This document shows, piece after piece, positions 1 to 10,440 of a stretch of DNA of 64,000 bases (position 1 is its first letter; every line of letters starts with the position of its first letter). Below the pieces are notes generated by a model that worked only from the letters and a program-made list of their open reading frames with translations, was not told the DNA's origin and ran no database searches. The position numbers and the translations under genes were made by a program. Source of the DNA: Strongylocentrotus purpuratus (Eukaryota > Echinodermata > Echinoidea > Camarodonta > Strongylocentrotidae); the NCBI RefSeq assembly GCF_000002235.5, contig NW_022145613.1, positions 6,430,519 to 6,494,518 on the forward strand, written 5' to 3'.

Positions 1-3000
1 GGAAAGTTGAATAGATGGCAGGTTTCGGGTGAATAGTCAATAATAATGTGAATAAAAGTAAAAGGAAATGTGATCAAGATAGCGCCCATATTTTCGTCAC
101 CGTATCAAAAATTTAAACCAAATACAATAACAAATAAATGACAACAAAAGAGCAACAATAAAACAATACACAAAAGAATAAGAAAGTACACAGTACAGGA
201 GATTTTAAAAACAATCGAACATAGAACAACAATTGTACAATTCACCTGGGTAGCACGTCCTTTTCATGTTTGCCTGTTTCCTCTTATCATTGAAACAATT
301 ATTGACTTTTATTGAAAATGTTCACGAAATATAAAATGATATCGAGGTTAATATTTTGTTATTTTAAATTTGACTTTTGTTCTCTCATGAGTTAACATTA
401 ATAGAGGGTCTACCTCTACAACGCATGATATATTTGTCGTTGAGAAACTGTTTACAAAGAAAGTTAGTAAAAATGAATTCATATCTTATGTTAATGGTGG
501 AAACAAACAGTCGTGCATAGTGGAATTAAGATATTCTTATTCGTAAAAATGGAAATTGATATCGTGATATTTTTTGCTGAAATTGCGTCCAATCAATCCC
601 TATGAATTTTTCTTCACTGCTCTTTAATTGTTGCTTTTTCTTCACATCTTTCATAATAAGCTGTCAATATACTAGAACAGTACTCATGATGCGATTACGC
701 CTCGAATTTAAGAATGTTCTATATCCGGCTTTAATTTCTGACCAAATCGTTTGTAAACATTTTCAACTGTACAAATGTCGTACGAATATATTACCTTTCC
801 TCCCACTCATCCTCTTTCCTCGCCTTTCATTAAATCATTCGCTCTTTTGATGAAAGGGGTATACTTTAATGCGAGAAATGTAAACAATCACAAACTGCTG
901 CCATCATATTTCAGTCGTTTTCATTATCAAGCAGTGTGGATTAGTTTCACTAATTCACTCGTCGGAGAGCCGATGTGTCTGTATTTTATAAAAAGATAAA
1001 CAATGATAGCCACTCTCCTCCTCCTTTCGTCATCGTATCAAGTCTCCGTTTCCATAGCGATTTTTAGTATGTCTTTGGTTTCATTAACGTAGCAGCTTTA
1101 ACCCTATCGTTGCTAATCCAGACATATTACATGTTCGTGTAACGTCAGTGACCAGTTGATGCGAACGAGAGGTTTAACCCTCATCAGAGATAGGGATGAA
1201 TGTGGGAGAGTTGGAAATAGGATGGCCTTTCACCTAAGTACCTTTTCCTCTAATGGTAAAGTTCTTTACTGTAATGAATGAATTTACAAGGCAACCTTAA
1301 TGTACATACCTGGAAACATTTCAATGAAAGTTGTAACTTTAATAGTTATTTAATTGCCTCCCACTGATGGAGGGATTGTCTTAAGTTTGCGGACGTCATA
1401 CTATATAATTTATTTTAATGATTTAAAATCACAAATGTTCATGATTTCAAAATTACATCTCAATACATTATTGATACACAATTGCCTTAATATTATACAT
1501 GTATAAAGTTAATTTCAAAATTAGCTTGATGTATGCCTCTGTCCACAGTATCGCAGCTCCTGACAAATAGGCTATTGCTTTGTTTTGATATTCCATCAAA
1601 ACATTCTTTTTTTGTTCTTTAAAAAAATGTTCGTCAACAGCTATGTGAATATAAGGCTACAGCCCGAGCATGAGACCGACAGCTCAGATCGATCTTCTTC
1701 AGATTGTCAACTTATAGCTGACAAAGTCGTTGTCTATGGCTGACGGTCCACTAGGATGTCTAAAACCAGAAAATACATATGACAAGGCGGCTTTGAAACG
1801 GTCATTGGAATTAATATTACATTTCCCAATGCTCGCGTTTTAATGAAAGTGAGCATCCCAGCCGCGATGCATTTGTCAATCTTCATTTACAACATCCGCC
1901 TCCGACATCCTCATGTATACTTAAGAGACAGTTCTCGGGCGATGCCTCGCATTAATGGTACCTCTGAAAGCGAAAAGCAGTCTGTTCAAGGAACATCTTT
2001 GTAGTATCACCGCTTAAAGTATGAATTCATGATTCTATTTTAACATTCAGTTGACTGAGTGACTACGTTTCATTTCGATGCTACCGATGGGTAGCGTTGC
2101 CTAATGGCCATTGTTAAATTCATCAATTCATCCAACTTGCACTAGCATTAAGAAAAACTGAGAGCTCAGATAGTCTCTACCGAGTTGAACGAATTATTGA
2201 TTTCAGGAAATTTGAAAGACGACCACTGATCATTTAGGTATGTATTACTTTTTGTAGTCTATGGATGTTCTATTTCTATTCATCAATAAAACTGGAGCAT
2301 CGATCTTTCAAGAATAAAAAACTGAACGTAGTTCTGAAGCAGATTGTAAAGTGTTTAGCTCATGAATCTATTTCGACAAAACCTTAATCTAAAATGAGAA
2401 ATATTCCATGCTCATCTTTACAATGCCCCCCCCCCCGGCTTGCCAGGACTCAGGGGCATCCCTTTTACGGAATGCAACAAGTCTATGGAAACGAAGGCTT
2501 AAAGGTAATACAAAGTTTTGGTATGGGGTCATGAATTTGTTTCAAATAAACATACTGGCAGCATATGTGATCCTACAATATTCATTGCTCGTTATCGCGG
2601 TTGAAATCGAGTCTAAAGTTATTAAATTGTAACTAATTAACTCTTTATGTTGTATAGCTCCCTCTCAAGGTCAAGATATTAATTGAGCTATAAAACGATG
2701 TTTCTTGACTAAAATCGACCGATTAGCTATTCCCGTTTGGAAATTATATATCACAACTACATATTCTGAAATTTTCATGGTCGCAGCTACCATTGTACGG
2801 CCGTAGGCGCTGTTTGAAATTTATCAAAATTTACCGGGAGCACCGGTAAATTTTTATATTTAATTTGTCTTGAAAGCAAAAGTGTTTTAGGGACTAAATT
2901 GTCTAGTGCTTATTATACATCAACAGGGTCATCCAAATATATAAAAATTATAAAGAATCACTATCCACCCAATTTTCAAAATTTCCCAAAACTTTGTATA

Positions 3001-3358
3001 ACCTTTAACTTTAGGTAGATTTTTTCGAAAGTTCATGTTCATTTAAAGAGATGCTGCTCATTGGATTGCTGCTGGTAGGAAAAGGGCTATTTCAACGCCT
3101 TCAGCCGTTGACCAGGTGTCAGATTTAAATTCACATTTCGACAATCGCATGATTCCCCCCCCCCCCACCCCCTTATACAGTATTAATTTTTTTTTCGCTT
3201 CTGAGTTTTTGAGTAGTCCGCCGAAATAAAAATAAAAGATCGGTCAAATTCCGATCGCTTTTTGCATTTATCTTGATATCATGAAAAACTTTTCATTTAA
3301 TTACATATTAATGCACTATTTTCCAAACATGTCTAGTTTCTAGGAATCAGAACGAACT
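1..3358. other. 5' flank of receptor copy 1, no gene seen
   Basis: This AT-rich stretch is collinear with 10903-13848 and has no long open frame with recognisable similarity. It holds one MITE (2502-3005) and two poly-C runs near 2425 and 3158. The sequence just before the start codon (a pyrimidine-poor stretch ending TTTCTAG near 3341) could be a splice acceptor for an exon bearing a few 5'-UTR bases, so the real first exon may lie upstream. No TATA box stands out. Confidence 0.4.
2502..3005. mobile_element. 504-bp MITE with TA target duplication (Tc1/mariner-like)
   Basis: The left end reads AAGGTAATACAAAGTTTTGG and the right end is its reverse complement with one mismatch. TA flanks both sides (2500-2501 and 3006-3007). 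Unit A2 has the empty site near 13492, reading GGCC-TA-ACTTTAGG, so ends and duplication are certain. TA duplications are typical of the Tc1/mariner superfamily; that assignment is inference because no transposase is present. A diverged inverted relative lies at about 9640-10115. Confidence 0.85.
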
Positions 3359-3572
3359 ATGGCTTCGACCAAATGTCGGTCTGGCGTACTTATTGTTCCC
3401 ATCTTGCTATGGATGACCAGGACTATCATCTCGACACCGATGCCGACAACTGACTTTGCCAAGATCACTACATTTTCGGAGTCCATACCTCGACGTCACA
3501 GGCGAAATTCAACAGACAGGAATAATAGTAGAGCTATGGAAGAGCTGATGAATCCACCTGTAGAAGCTCAAG
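3359..3572 (+). CDS. Receptor copy 1, exon 1 (signal peptide)
   Basis: The ATG at 3359 starts a typical signal peptide (LIVPILLW core). The exon ends in phase 1. Two donors give the same phase: AAG|GCAAGT after 3572, a strong GC-type donor, and TTG|GTAATT after 3581, which would add three residues. Either joins to GAT (Asp) at the exon 2 junction. The exon carries a 10-residue segment absent from copy 2, including RRHRR at residues 45-49. Confidence 0.75.
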
Positions 3573-6500
3573 GCAAGTTTGGTAATTCTTTCCCAAGCAA
3601 GAGGCGAAGGGCTTTTGTACACATTTTGATCTGCCTCTTTTTTGTTGGTTTTTGCTCACAAAAATAAGTTTCAATAAACTATGAATCAGTTTGACAACTG
3701 CGCGAAGACTCAAACGTAATTTCGATTAGCTATTGCATAGCCGAGAGATATTATACTCGTACAACGTAATGTGTCATTGTAACGTGTGAACATGTTAAAA
3801 AGCGATGGATAAGGTTACTGTTTATTTTTCGAAAGTGCGATGGATGGTGTTGTTAGAAGGAAAAAGAAGCATAAGAAAGTGAATGTCACAAATTAATATT
3901 ACATTCTGACTTTGTTTCAAGATTGTTTATGTGCCTTTATTCTATACTGATGTATAAAACCAATTATAATTTATGATGATTAAAGTTTTATTTAAAGAGA
4001 AATATGGTCAAACCATACAGCTTTGTCATATTTTTGACATCTATTGAGATTACAACGCAAGAGATTTGACTTAAATCGGGATGACATGTTTCTCTACAGG
4101 TGTACGTTTTTGCTAGGCTAAGCCGAGCCTACATTTTTTTTTTCTTCTGAAAGATATATTCTAAAAACTTGAAATCAATATGTCAGTCTAGGTCAGGAAT
4201 AACTGCTATCTAGTATAAATGTGAGAATGTAATAATAATTAAACATTTATAACTACAAAATAGGGTATCATAAGAAACAAGTATACGTTAATAGTAGATT
4301 ATCCTTATATATTCCAAAGTACATGAAAAGTTGAAATTATTCAATGATCGGTCAAAATTCGAAAAAATTAGTTATTCAGCTTACTCGGCCTTCTCATATT
4401 AACCCCTTGTTTGTATCCAATAACATGCCTTAGTACTAAAGAGGGTTAAGAATTATATTCATGATGAAATAAAACACTTTAATCGCTTCCACAAAAATCT
4501 CCATATTTTATTTCCGGATTACCCTTAATTTTAGGATGGTACTGTAAGTGGACATTTTATTGCTGTAAACATTGTTATACCTTCTAGTTTCTACATGAAT
4601 ATCATCATGTATACACTATTAGCGAACTTGTCATCAGGAAGAAATCATGCTGTGGCAATTATTGCTGATCAGTTTTGGGAATCTTTTCTTTATGCGCTCA
4701 CCGTACTACATAATATTATAATGGACTGCTTGTACTAATATTTTACTCTCAATTTATATAAGACCACTAGAATCTTAAATTTACTTCTCATTTCCATCAT
4801 TTATTTTCCAGATGATCAATCTAACATAACGGCAGGAAATTTGACGATTCCGATTTGTCTCGACAAGCACGTTTGTCCCGAAAGATCATGTACAGTTCCT
4901 CAGGACACGAATCAGGCATGTAGCTGTGATGAGATGTGCACCTTCTTCGGTGACTGCTGTCCTAGGACCCTGTCCAAGGAACATCCAAGAAATTGCCACC
5001 TAAACGGGGGAAAGAAGTTTTCAAGCATATATGACCGGTCGCAATTTAGCTGTGCACAGGTGGCGTCGTCTCCTAGTTCAGCCTATTTCTATCTTATCTC
5101 CAAATGTTCAGGTCCAGTGGGCAATGATTGGATTAGGGAGAAATGCGAATCTCCCTCCCGCTCTTCAGGAGCATTCAGTCTTGAGTCTGTCCCACTTTCT
5201 TTGGGAAATATCGTAAGCTACAGAAACGTGTACTGCGCGATTTGTAATGAACAGGATCCTTTACAACTAAAACCATGGTTGGTAACGATGCAATGTTCTG
5301 ATGACATCACTGAAGAGCTGAAAAACAAAGAGCGAACACTAGAGGAAGTAGTTCGTGACCAACTCTGCCAGTTTTCTGTGGATCCTTCTTCCAACGGTAC
5401 ATCGGCGAGAGAATGCGTAAGAAAGGGAGATGCATCAAGTTACATAGAATCTTGTCCGCTTTCCTCTGACACGGGGCTTCAATTAGCATGCGCGTCTTTT
5501 AGCGCGCATATTTTCTTGAAGAGCAACTTAGGATGTGTTGCCTATAAGAACCCAGCTTGTTACGCGTGCAGCGTCGGACATTTGCCGGACCAAAAGCGAA
5601 TTTGTACTAGTGGTTGCCTTAAATCTAAAGTTCCAGAAGTCATACTTCCCTTGTCAGTCCTTTTCGACTTTTCATCTCAGAGTGGGGTTAGAATACTTCA
5701 AGATGACACGCTCGTTTCTGAAACTACAGTTGTGTGTCAGTCAGGAGAGGTGTTCGATCCATACGTCGGATCATGTATGAGACTTTCATGTCCTGGAGGC
5801 TACGAAATGATTGGAAATGAATGTGCAAAGGAAATTTCATCAGATGACTTGGCATGCAGTCTCCTAACATCAGACAGCAGCCAAGTCGTCACTGCTACCG
5901 TGATTACAAATGACCAAGGCTTGTGCACAAGTCAGCAATCGAGAGTTCAAAATTGCAATTTGGACAGGTTAATACTCGCTATGCAAAACCATTCCCTGTT
6001 AGAATGTAAGGAAAATGAACTTGATGATCAGTACGAGACAATTTTCATATGGAAATTTGAAGAAGACTTCCAACTGACTGATTATGAAAGCAGCATAATC
6101 TCTGCTTTATCTGAAAAGAATACAAACGACGCAGTTTGCAATATCTCCTCTTTTTCCATGTACAGTCGTTGTAAACCAAATGATATTGGCACGGGTACAC
6201 AGGCCTTCAATGAAACGTTCACACAGCCAACAGATACTACTGCTCACGAAGGCGACTTAAATCCCTTCACCAGGGCTCCGGACACAAGTTCCAGCAATGA
6301 ATTTAAGGTAATTAAAACAAAATACAATTTGATCCACGAAAGAAATAATAACATGAAGAACATGTCTACGTTCACATGTAGCTTAACTGCAACGGAGCTT
6401 CTATGTTCAAGTTCGGTATTCAATATAAGTCTGTTCGTTCGTCTAGGGGATGATGGCATGCTGCAGTACGTGCCATCGGGTGATGTAATCAATCCTGCAG

Positions 6501-8277
6501 AATATGTCTCACTTGGTGATGGCACGATCCGAGCTTGTCAGTTCTTGAGGCAAAATGGCACCGTCAACGAAACTACAATTTATTCCTTTTTCCGCTACTC
6601 ATCCACACAAACAACCCTTAGCCTGGCAGGCACAACCCTGTCGCTGGCGTCTCTATTCATAACCCTTGTCTGCTACATCACGTTTCCTACACTTCGTCGA
6701 CTAGTCAGCAACCAGCTAATCATGGCTTTTTGCGGAACGCTCTTCGTAGCACAGTGTCTTTTCTTGTTCGGCGGTATGGCCGGTTCGGTGTCCCAAAACC
6801 TGTGCAGTACCCTCGCGGCGTTCTCACACTTCTTTTGGTTGTCTGCGTTCACCCTGTCCTCTTCAATCGCATTCGATCTTCGTCGGACCTTTGGATCTAA
6901 CAAGACTATCAGGGTATCTACGGCAAGTCGCAAGGTCTTGTCACTTAACATAGCAGTCGCCACTGGGATACCCTTGTTAATTGTGGTTATCAGTCTGATC
7001 CTGAGTGTCTTCATAGGTGATGACATTGATTTGCATTACGGTAACGAGTTAGCTTGTTGGGTTGGAGGTGGAAAAGCCAACCTCGTCGTGTTTGGTGTGC
7101 CAGTTGTTGTCCTGTTGGCATTCAACTTCTTCTGCTTCATGGATACAGTACGTGGTATATCCCATTCCAAAAGGGACAGCATGAACTTACACGAGGGAAC
7201 AGAAAATCGAAACAACCATCAGGAACTTCTCAAAATCGCCATAAAGGTAGAAATATTAAGATGAATTTGTCCCTGCCCATCAGAAGCAAATGAAAATATC
7301 ATTCTCTTCTTAGCTTTGCGTTTTCCCATACCTTATACTGCACAGAAATTCTATAAACGTAAATTTATCACATTTCGTGCATTTAAATGCATCAAACATC
7401 ACGATGTAACCCCTTTTAATAGTCTTCGCAAGTATCATACTACCAGTCGATAAAATATATTGTAATACATTCATTTAGAATATTCATCAGAATCGACTAA
7501 TCACCATAAGATAACCGAGTGTATTTCACATTTCTATGACTTCTGATGAATTCTCTCTTTCGAAAAAAAAGCGTATTACTTTATCCTTTATTGACATATT
7601 ATTAAGTACAATATAAATTATAACATACATTCATGGTCATATAATTGCCATGTCAAATCATTTTTTAAACCAAGGAACCAATGGAAGTGCAACTATGTTC
7701 CTGGTATTTCATGAGATTTAGCAGATAACTCCAAGGCCTAATTGCTCTACATGTATATTGATGAACGCGTCAGTAAGTTTGCTGGGGGAATAAGTAAATT
7801 TTCTTCACATCTAAAGTAGTTCTATTTTCTGTATTCTTGATGAGGCGGTTCGGGCGTATAGGGTTAATTGGAATGTAATGAATGAATCTCAAATATAACG
7901 ACTATGTTACCGCAGAAAAAATAAAGTGAGAATGGGAAGCTCTATCTTTTGCTAGTCTGCCAACTATATTTCACCATGATTCTTGAATTGTTCGATGTTT
8001 TCTTCCCTCAATACAGATCTCTTCGCTCATGGGTTTCACATGGTTGTTCGGCTTCGTAGCTGCTTTCAGCAAACATCAAGCCGTATGGTATATCTTCATC
8101 ATTCTCAACTCACTCCAGGGTGTGTACATCTTTCTGGCTTTCGCTGCTACCCGCAGAGTGTTCGATCTATGGCGTGGTCTAGTGCTGGAGAAGACCGTCG
8201 ATACCAGCCTGCGTGATTCCTCTCTGCAGCTTAGGGATAGGTCGACGTCGAGCTATGTACAAAAGACATCCACATAA
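3359..8277 (+). CDS. Secretin/adhesion-like seven-helix receptor, copy 1
   Basis: Three coding exons (3359-3572, 4812-7246, 8017-8277) join to 969 residues with all phases closing. A hydrophobic signal peptide covers about residues 1-26. A cysteine cluster at about 87-133 (CSCDEMC...GDCC) fits a somatomedin B domain. Two copies of a Cys-rich motif follow (YRNVYCAICN near 207, a relative near 315), which I associate with expanded marine-invertebrate receptors. Helices 1-5 lie at about 672-851, and helices 6-7 in the last exon, which opens with SLMGFTWLFGF, a hallmark of family B2 helix 6. The conserved helix-3 and second-loop cysteines (NLCSTLAA, ELACWVGG) are present. I see no GPS autoproteolysis site, so this is adhesion-like but probably uncleaved. 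There are many N-glycosylation sequons. The ligand is unknown. A near-identical paralogue lies 10.5 kb downstream. Confidence 0.85.
4812..7246 (+). CDS. Receptor copy 1, exon 2 (ectodomain and helices 1-5)
   Basis: The acceptor TTATTTTCCAG ends at 4811; the first two bases complete a split codon. The open frame runs to the donor AAG|GTAGAA after 7246 in phase 0; reading on would stop seven codons later. It encodes the somatomedin B-like domain, the Cys-rich ectodomain and five membrane helices (about 6610-7150) in one unusually long exon. Confidence 0.9.
8017..8277 (+). CDS. Receptor copy 1, exon 3 (helices 6-7 and tail)
   Basis: The acceptor CCTCAATACAG ends at 8016 and the exon opens in phase 0 with ISSLMGFTW. 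Helix 7 is VWYIFIILNSLQGVYIFLAF. A short Ser/Thr-rich cytoplasmic tail ends at TAA (8275-8277). Confidence 0.9.
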   Translation: MSSLMGFTWLFGFVAAFSKHQAVWYIFIILNSLQGVYIFLAFAATRRVFDLWRGLVLEKTVDTSLRDSSLQLRDRSTSSYVQKTST

Positions 8278-8351
8278 TTGATACCTTACATCTTAGGTCG
8301 TTCCTTCCTGGGGAGGATATCGATCTGCAAGTTCCCTGCAATGCTTTCTGT

Positions 8352-8357
8352 AATAAA
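8352..8357 (+). promoter_or_regulatory. Candidate polyadenylation signal, receptor copy 1
   Basis: AATAAA lies 75 bp after the stop codon and sits exactly where homology to the downstream unit ends. Copy 2 has no AATAAA at this place. Confidence 0.45.
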
Positions 8358-9603
8358 CATATTACTATCAAATAACTTGGATGCTGGTTTGAGGATAAAA
8401 GATTCTTAGGGGGGAATCCGATTTTGCTCAAACTTGCTTCAATTAGTTTGTCTGATTTTTCTGCTTCTATTGAAAGTAAGTTGTTTGTGGATTGGACTTA
8501 ATTGCCCTTTAAGTATATACCAGTTCAACGACATTCTATTGAAACGCGTGTTAATCGCAATACAGGCGTTTCAAAAGGATGTGGGTGAACTTGTACTTAC
8601 TACTGTTTCGTGAAACGCTCCCCCTGGATTCAGACTTATGGGTCTTAATTCAGTCTGAAAATGAAAGAAATGCCTCACGAACACGAGACACTGATATTTT
8701 GTTGTCTCTGTTGTTATTCATATAATATTGGACATTACACTGTATCTTGTACATTGGAATTTACGTTTCTTCAAACTGTGTACGTTTATATTTTTTGTAA
8801 ATATATTATACGTTATTAATTGTATCAAATGTTACATAATTGTCATTTGATGTTTATGTTTTTGCAGACGTCATTCATTATAATAATATTAGTATGCATG
8901 CATTTCGTATACTGTATACCTTGTTCATGTATATTACCAAAGCATAAAATACTTCGATTATATCAAGGAACTTCAGTTGTCTTAGAACTAGTCGTTATTC
9001 ATAAAGCTTATAAAACTCCTACCTGCCGATAAGATTTTATATGAATACAATAATGATATGCATTTTAAAGACTTAAAAGTTTATATTGAAGCTTTTTGAA
9101 ATGAATATAAATGATTACAAACTTCTATTTAACTTTTAACATACTTTGTAATGAGGAAAACAGGAAAGGCAGTTGATGAATGACGTCAATGACCTTTACT
9201 TCTTATACAAATGTTCAGTGGTAGCGTGTATATGAAAAAGTATTATTCCTGTGTAAATGTAATAAATAGATAAAAACATGTTTCCCTCAATCAATACTCT
9301 CATATTTGACAAGCTATCATGTTTTCTCCTTATCGCTATCCTACTAGATTTAATTAGGAACACGATTTTATATTTCATATATGGAGAACTGTCGATGGCT
9401 TTGATCCGGTATAAAGAGCATGACAACATACTTGATAAGCACGATTTAAGTCCTTTCTATTTTAATTGTATGCTATTAGGATGACTTGTCATGTATATAT
9501 TTTTAATGATAATAAATATAGTATTTCAACGGTTGACGAGAAATGACCAATTGAAGGAGAAACAATAAATCAACCGTAGAATATACCCAATATACGATTT
9601 TAG

Positions 9604-9644
9604 GCTTTCAGCCTTTTAGCCTTTGTCAAGTAAAGGCTGAAAGC
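9604..9644. repeat. Short hairpin with 13-bp perfect stem
   Basis: GCTTTCAGCCTTT at 9604-9616 is followed by its exact reverse complement at 9632-9644, leaving a 15-nt loop. It abuts one end of the degenerate MITE copy and may be part of it. No transcription signal is seen. Confidence 0.5.
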
Positions 9645-10115
9645 TAATGCAAAGTTTTAGGAAATGTTGAAAATTGGATTGATAGTAATTCTTTAAAATG
9701 TTGACTTTTTTTTATACCCCTGTGGATGTATTATATTCACTAAAATGTTAGCCCCCTAAAACGCTACTGCTTTCGAGAAATTGAATAATCAAAAATTTAC
9801 CGGTGCTCCCGGTAAATTTCAAATATTTCACGGCCATTCACTTATAGCTGCGACCAAGAAAAACTCAGAATATCCAGTTCTGATATATAATATCCAAACG
9901 AGAATAGTAAATCGGTCGATTGTAAAAAAAAAAAACAACAACATTGTTTTGAAGCTAAATAAATATCAGTCTTGAGAGGGCGCTATACAACATAAAGAGT
10001 TTATTATTTAAAATTTCATCACTTTAGACTCGATTTCAACTACGATGACGATCATTGAATATTGTAAAATCGCATATGCTTCTAATATGTTCATTTGAAC
10101 CAAATTTATGACCGA
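9640..10115 (-). mobile_element. Degenerate inverted relative of the 2502-3005 MITE
   Basis: Read on the - strand, blocks match the element at 2502-3005, including the Ca-motif region ACCGGGAGCACCGGT near 9800 and the block around GAAATCGAGTCTAAAG near 10030. The ends are eroded and no target duplication is visible, so this is an older insertion. Confidence 0.6.
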
Positions 10116-10338
10116 AAATTCGTATTTCTCGTATATATCCTTCGTTCGTATAAATATTTTTTCTTCTTCACTGTCTTGTATATAGAAAAAAACAATTTTG
10201 ATTTTCATCATCCTCCGTCACGGAAATATAATGATTAAAAAATTGTAATAAAAATCCTCGAAAGTTCTCAAGTTCTTCCTATCAGAAGAATGGAACTATC
10301 AAGGATTATTTTTCGATTGTTCTAATTACTATTGACAT

Positions 10339-10374
<36 letters not shown>

Positions 10375-10440
10375 GGATAGAGGGAGAAAAGTAGAGAGAG
10401 AGGGGGAGGATGAGGAGGAAGCGAAATAAGGAGAGAGGGG
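10339..10440 (+). repeat. GA-rich microsatellite
   Basis: Runs of (GA)n with G-rich interruptions. The open frames read across it on the - strand (Ser/Leu repeats) are artefacts of the tract. Confidence 0.9.

Larger units (their letters stand above)
1..8355 (+). repeat. Tandem duplication unit A1 (receptor gene copy 1 plus flanks)
   Basis: Sequence from base 1 matches the stretch starting near 10903 almost continuously, through the receptor gene and about 80 bp past its stop codon. The match stops at about 8355 here and about 19117 in unit A2, where the flanks become unrelated. The left end of the unit lies outside the window. Differences between units are mostly discrete insertions (2502-3005 and about 3650-4258 only in A1; 14271-14598 and 18120-18651 only in A2). 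Boundaries were judged by eye. Confidence 0.85.
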
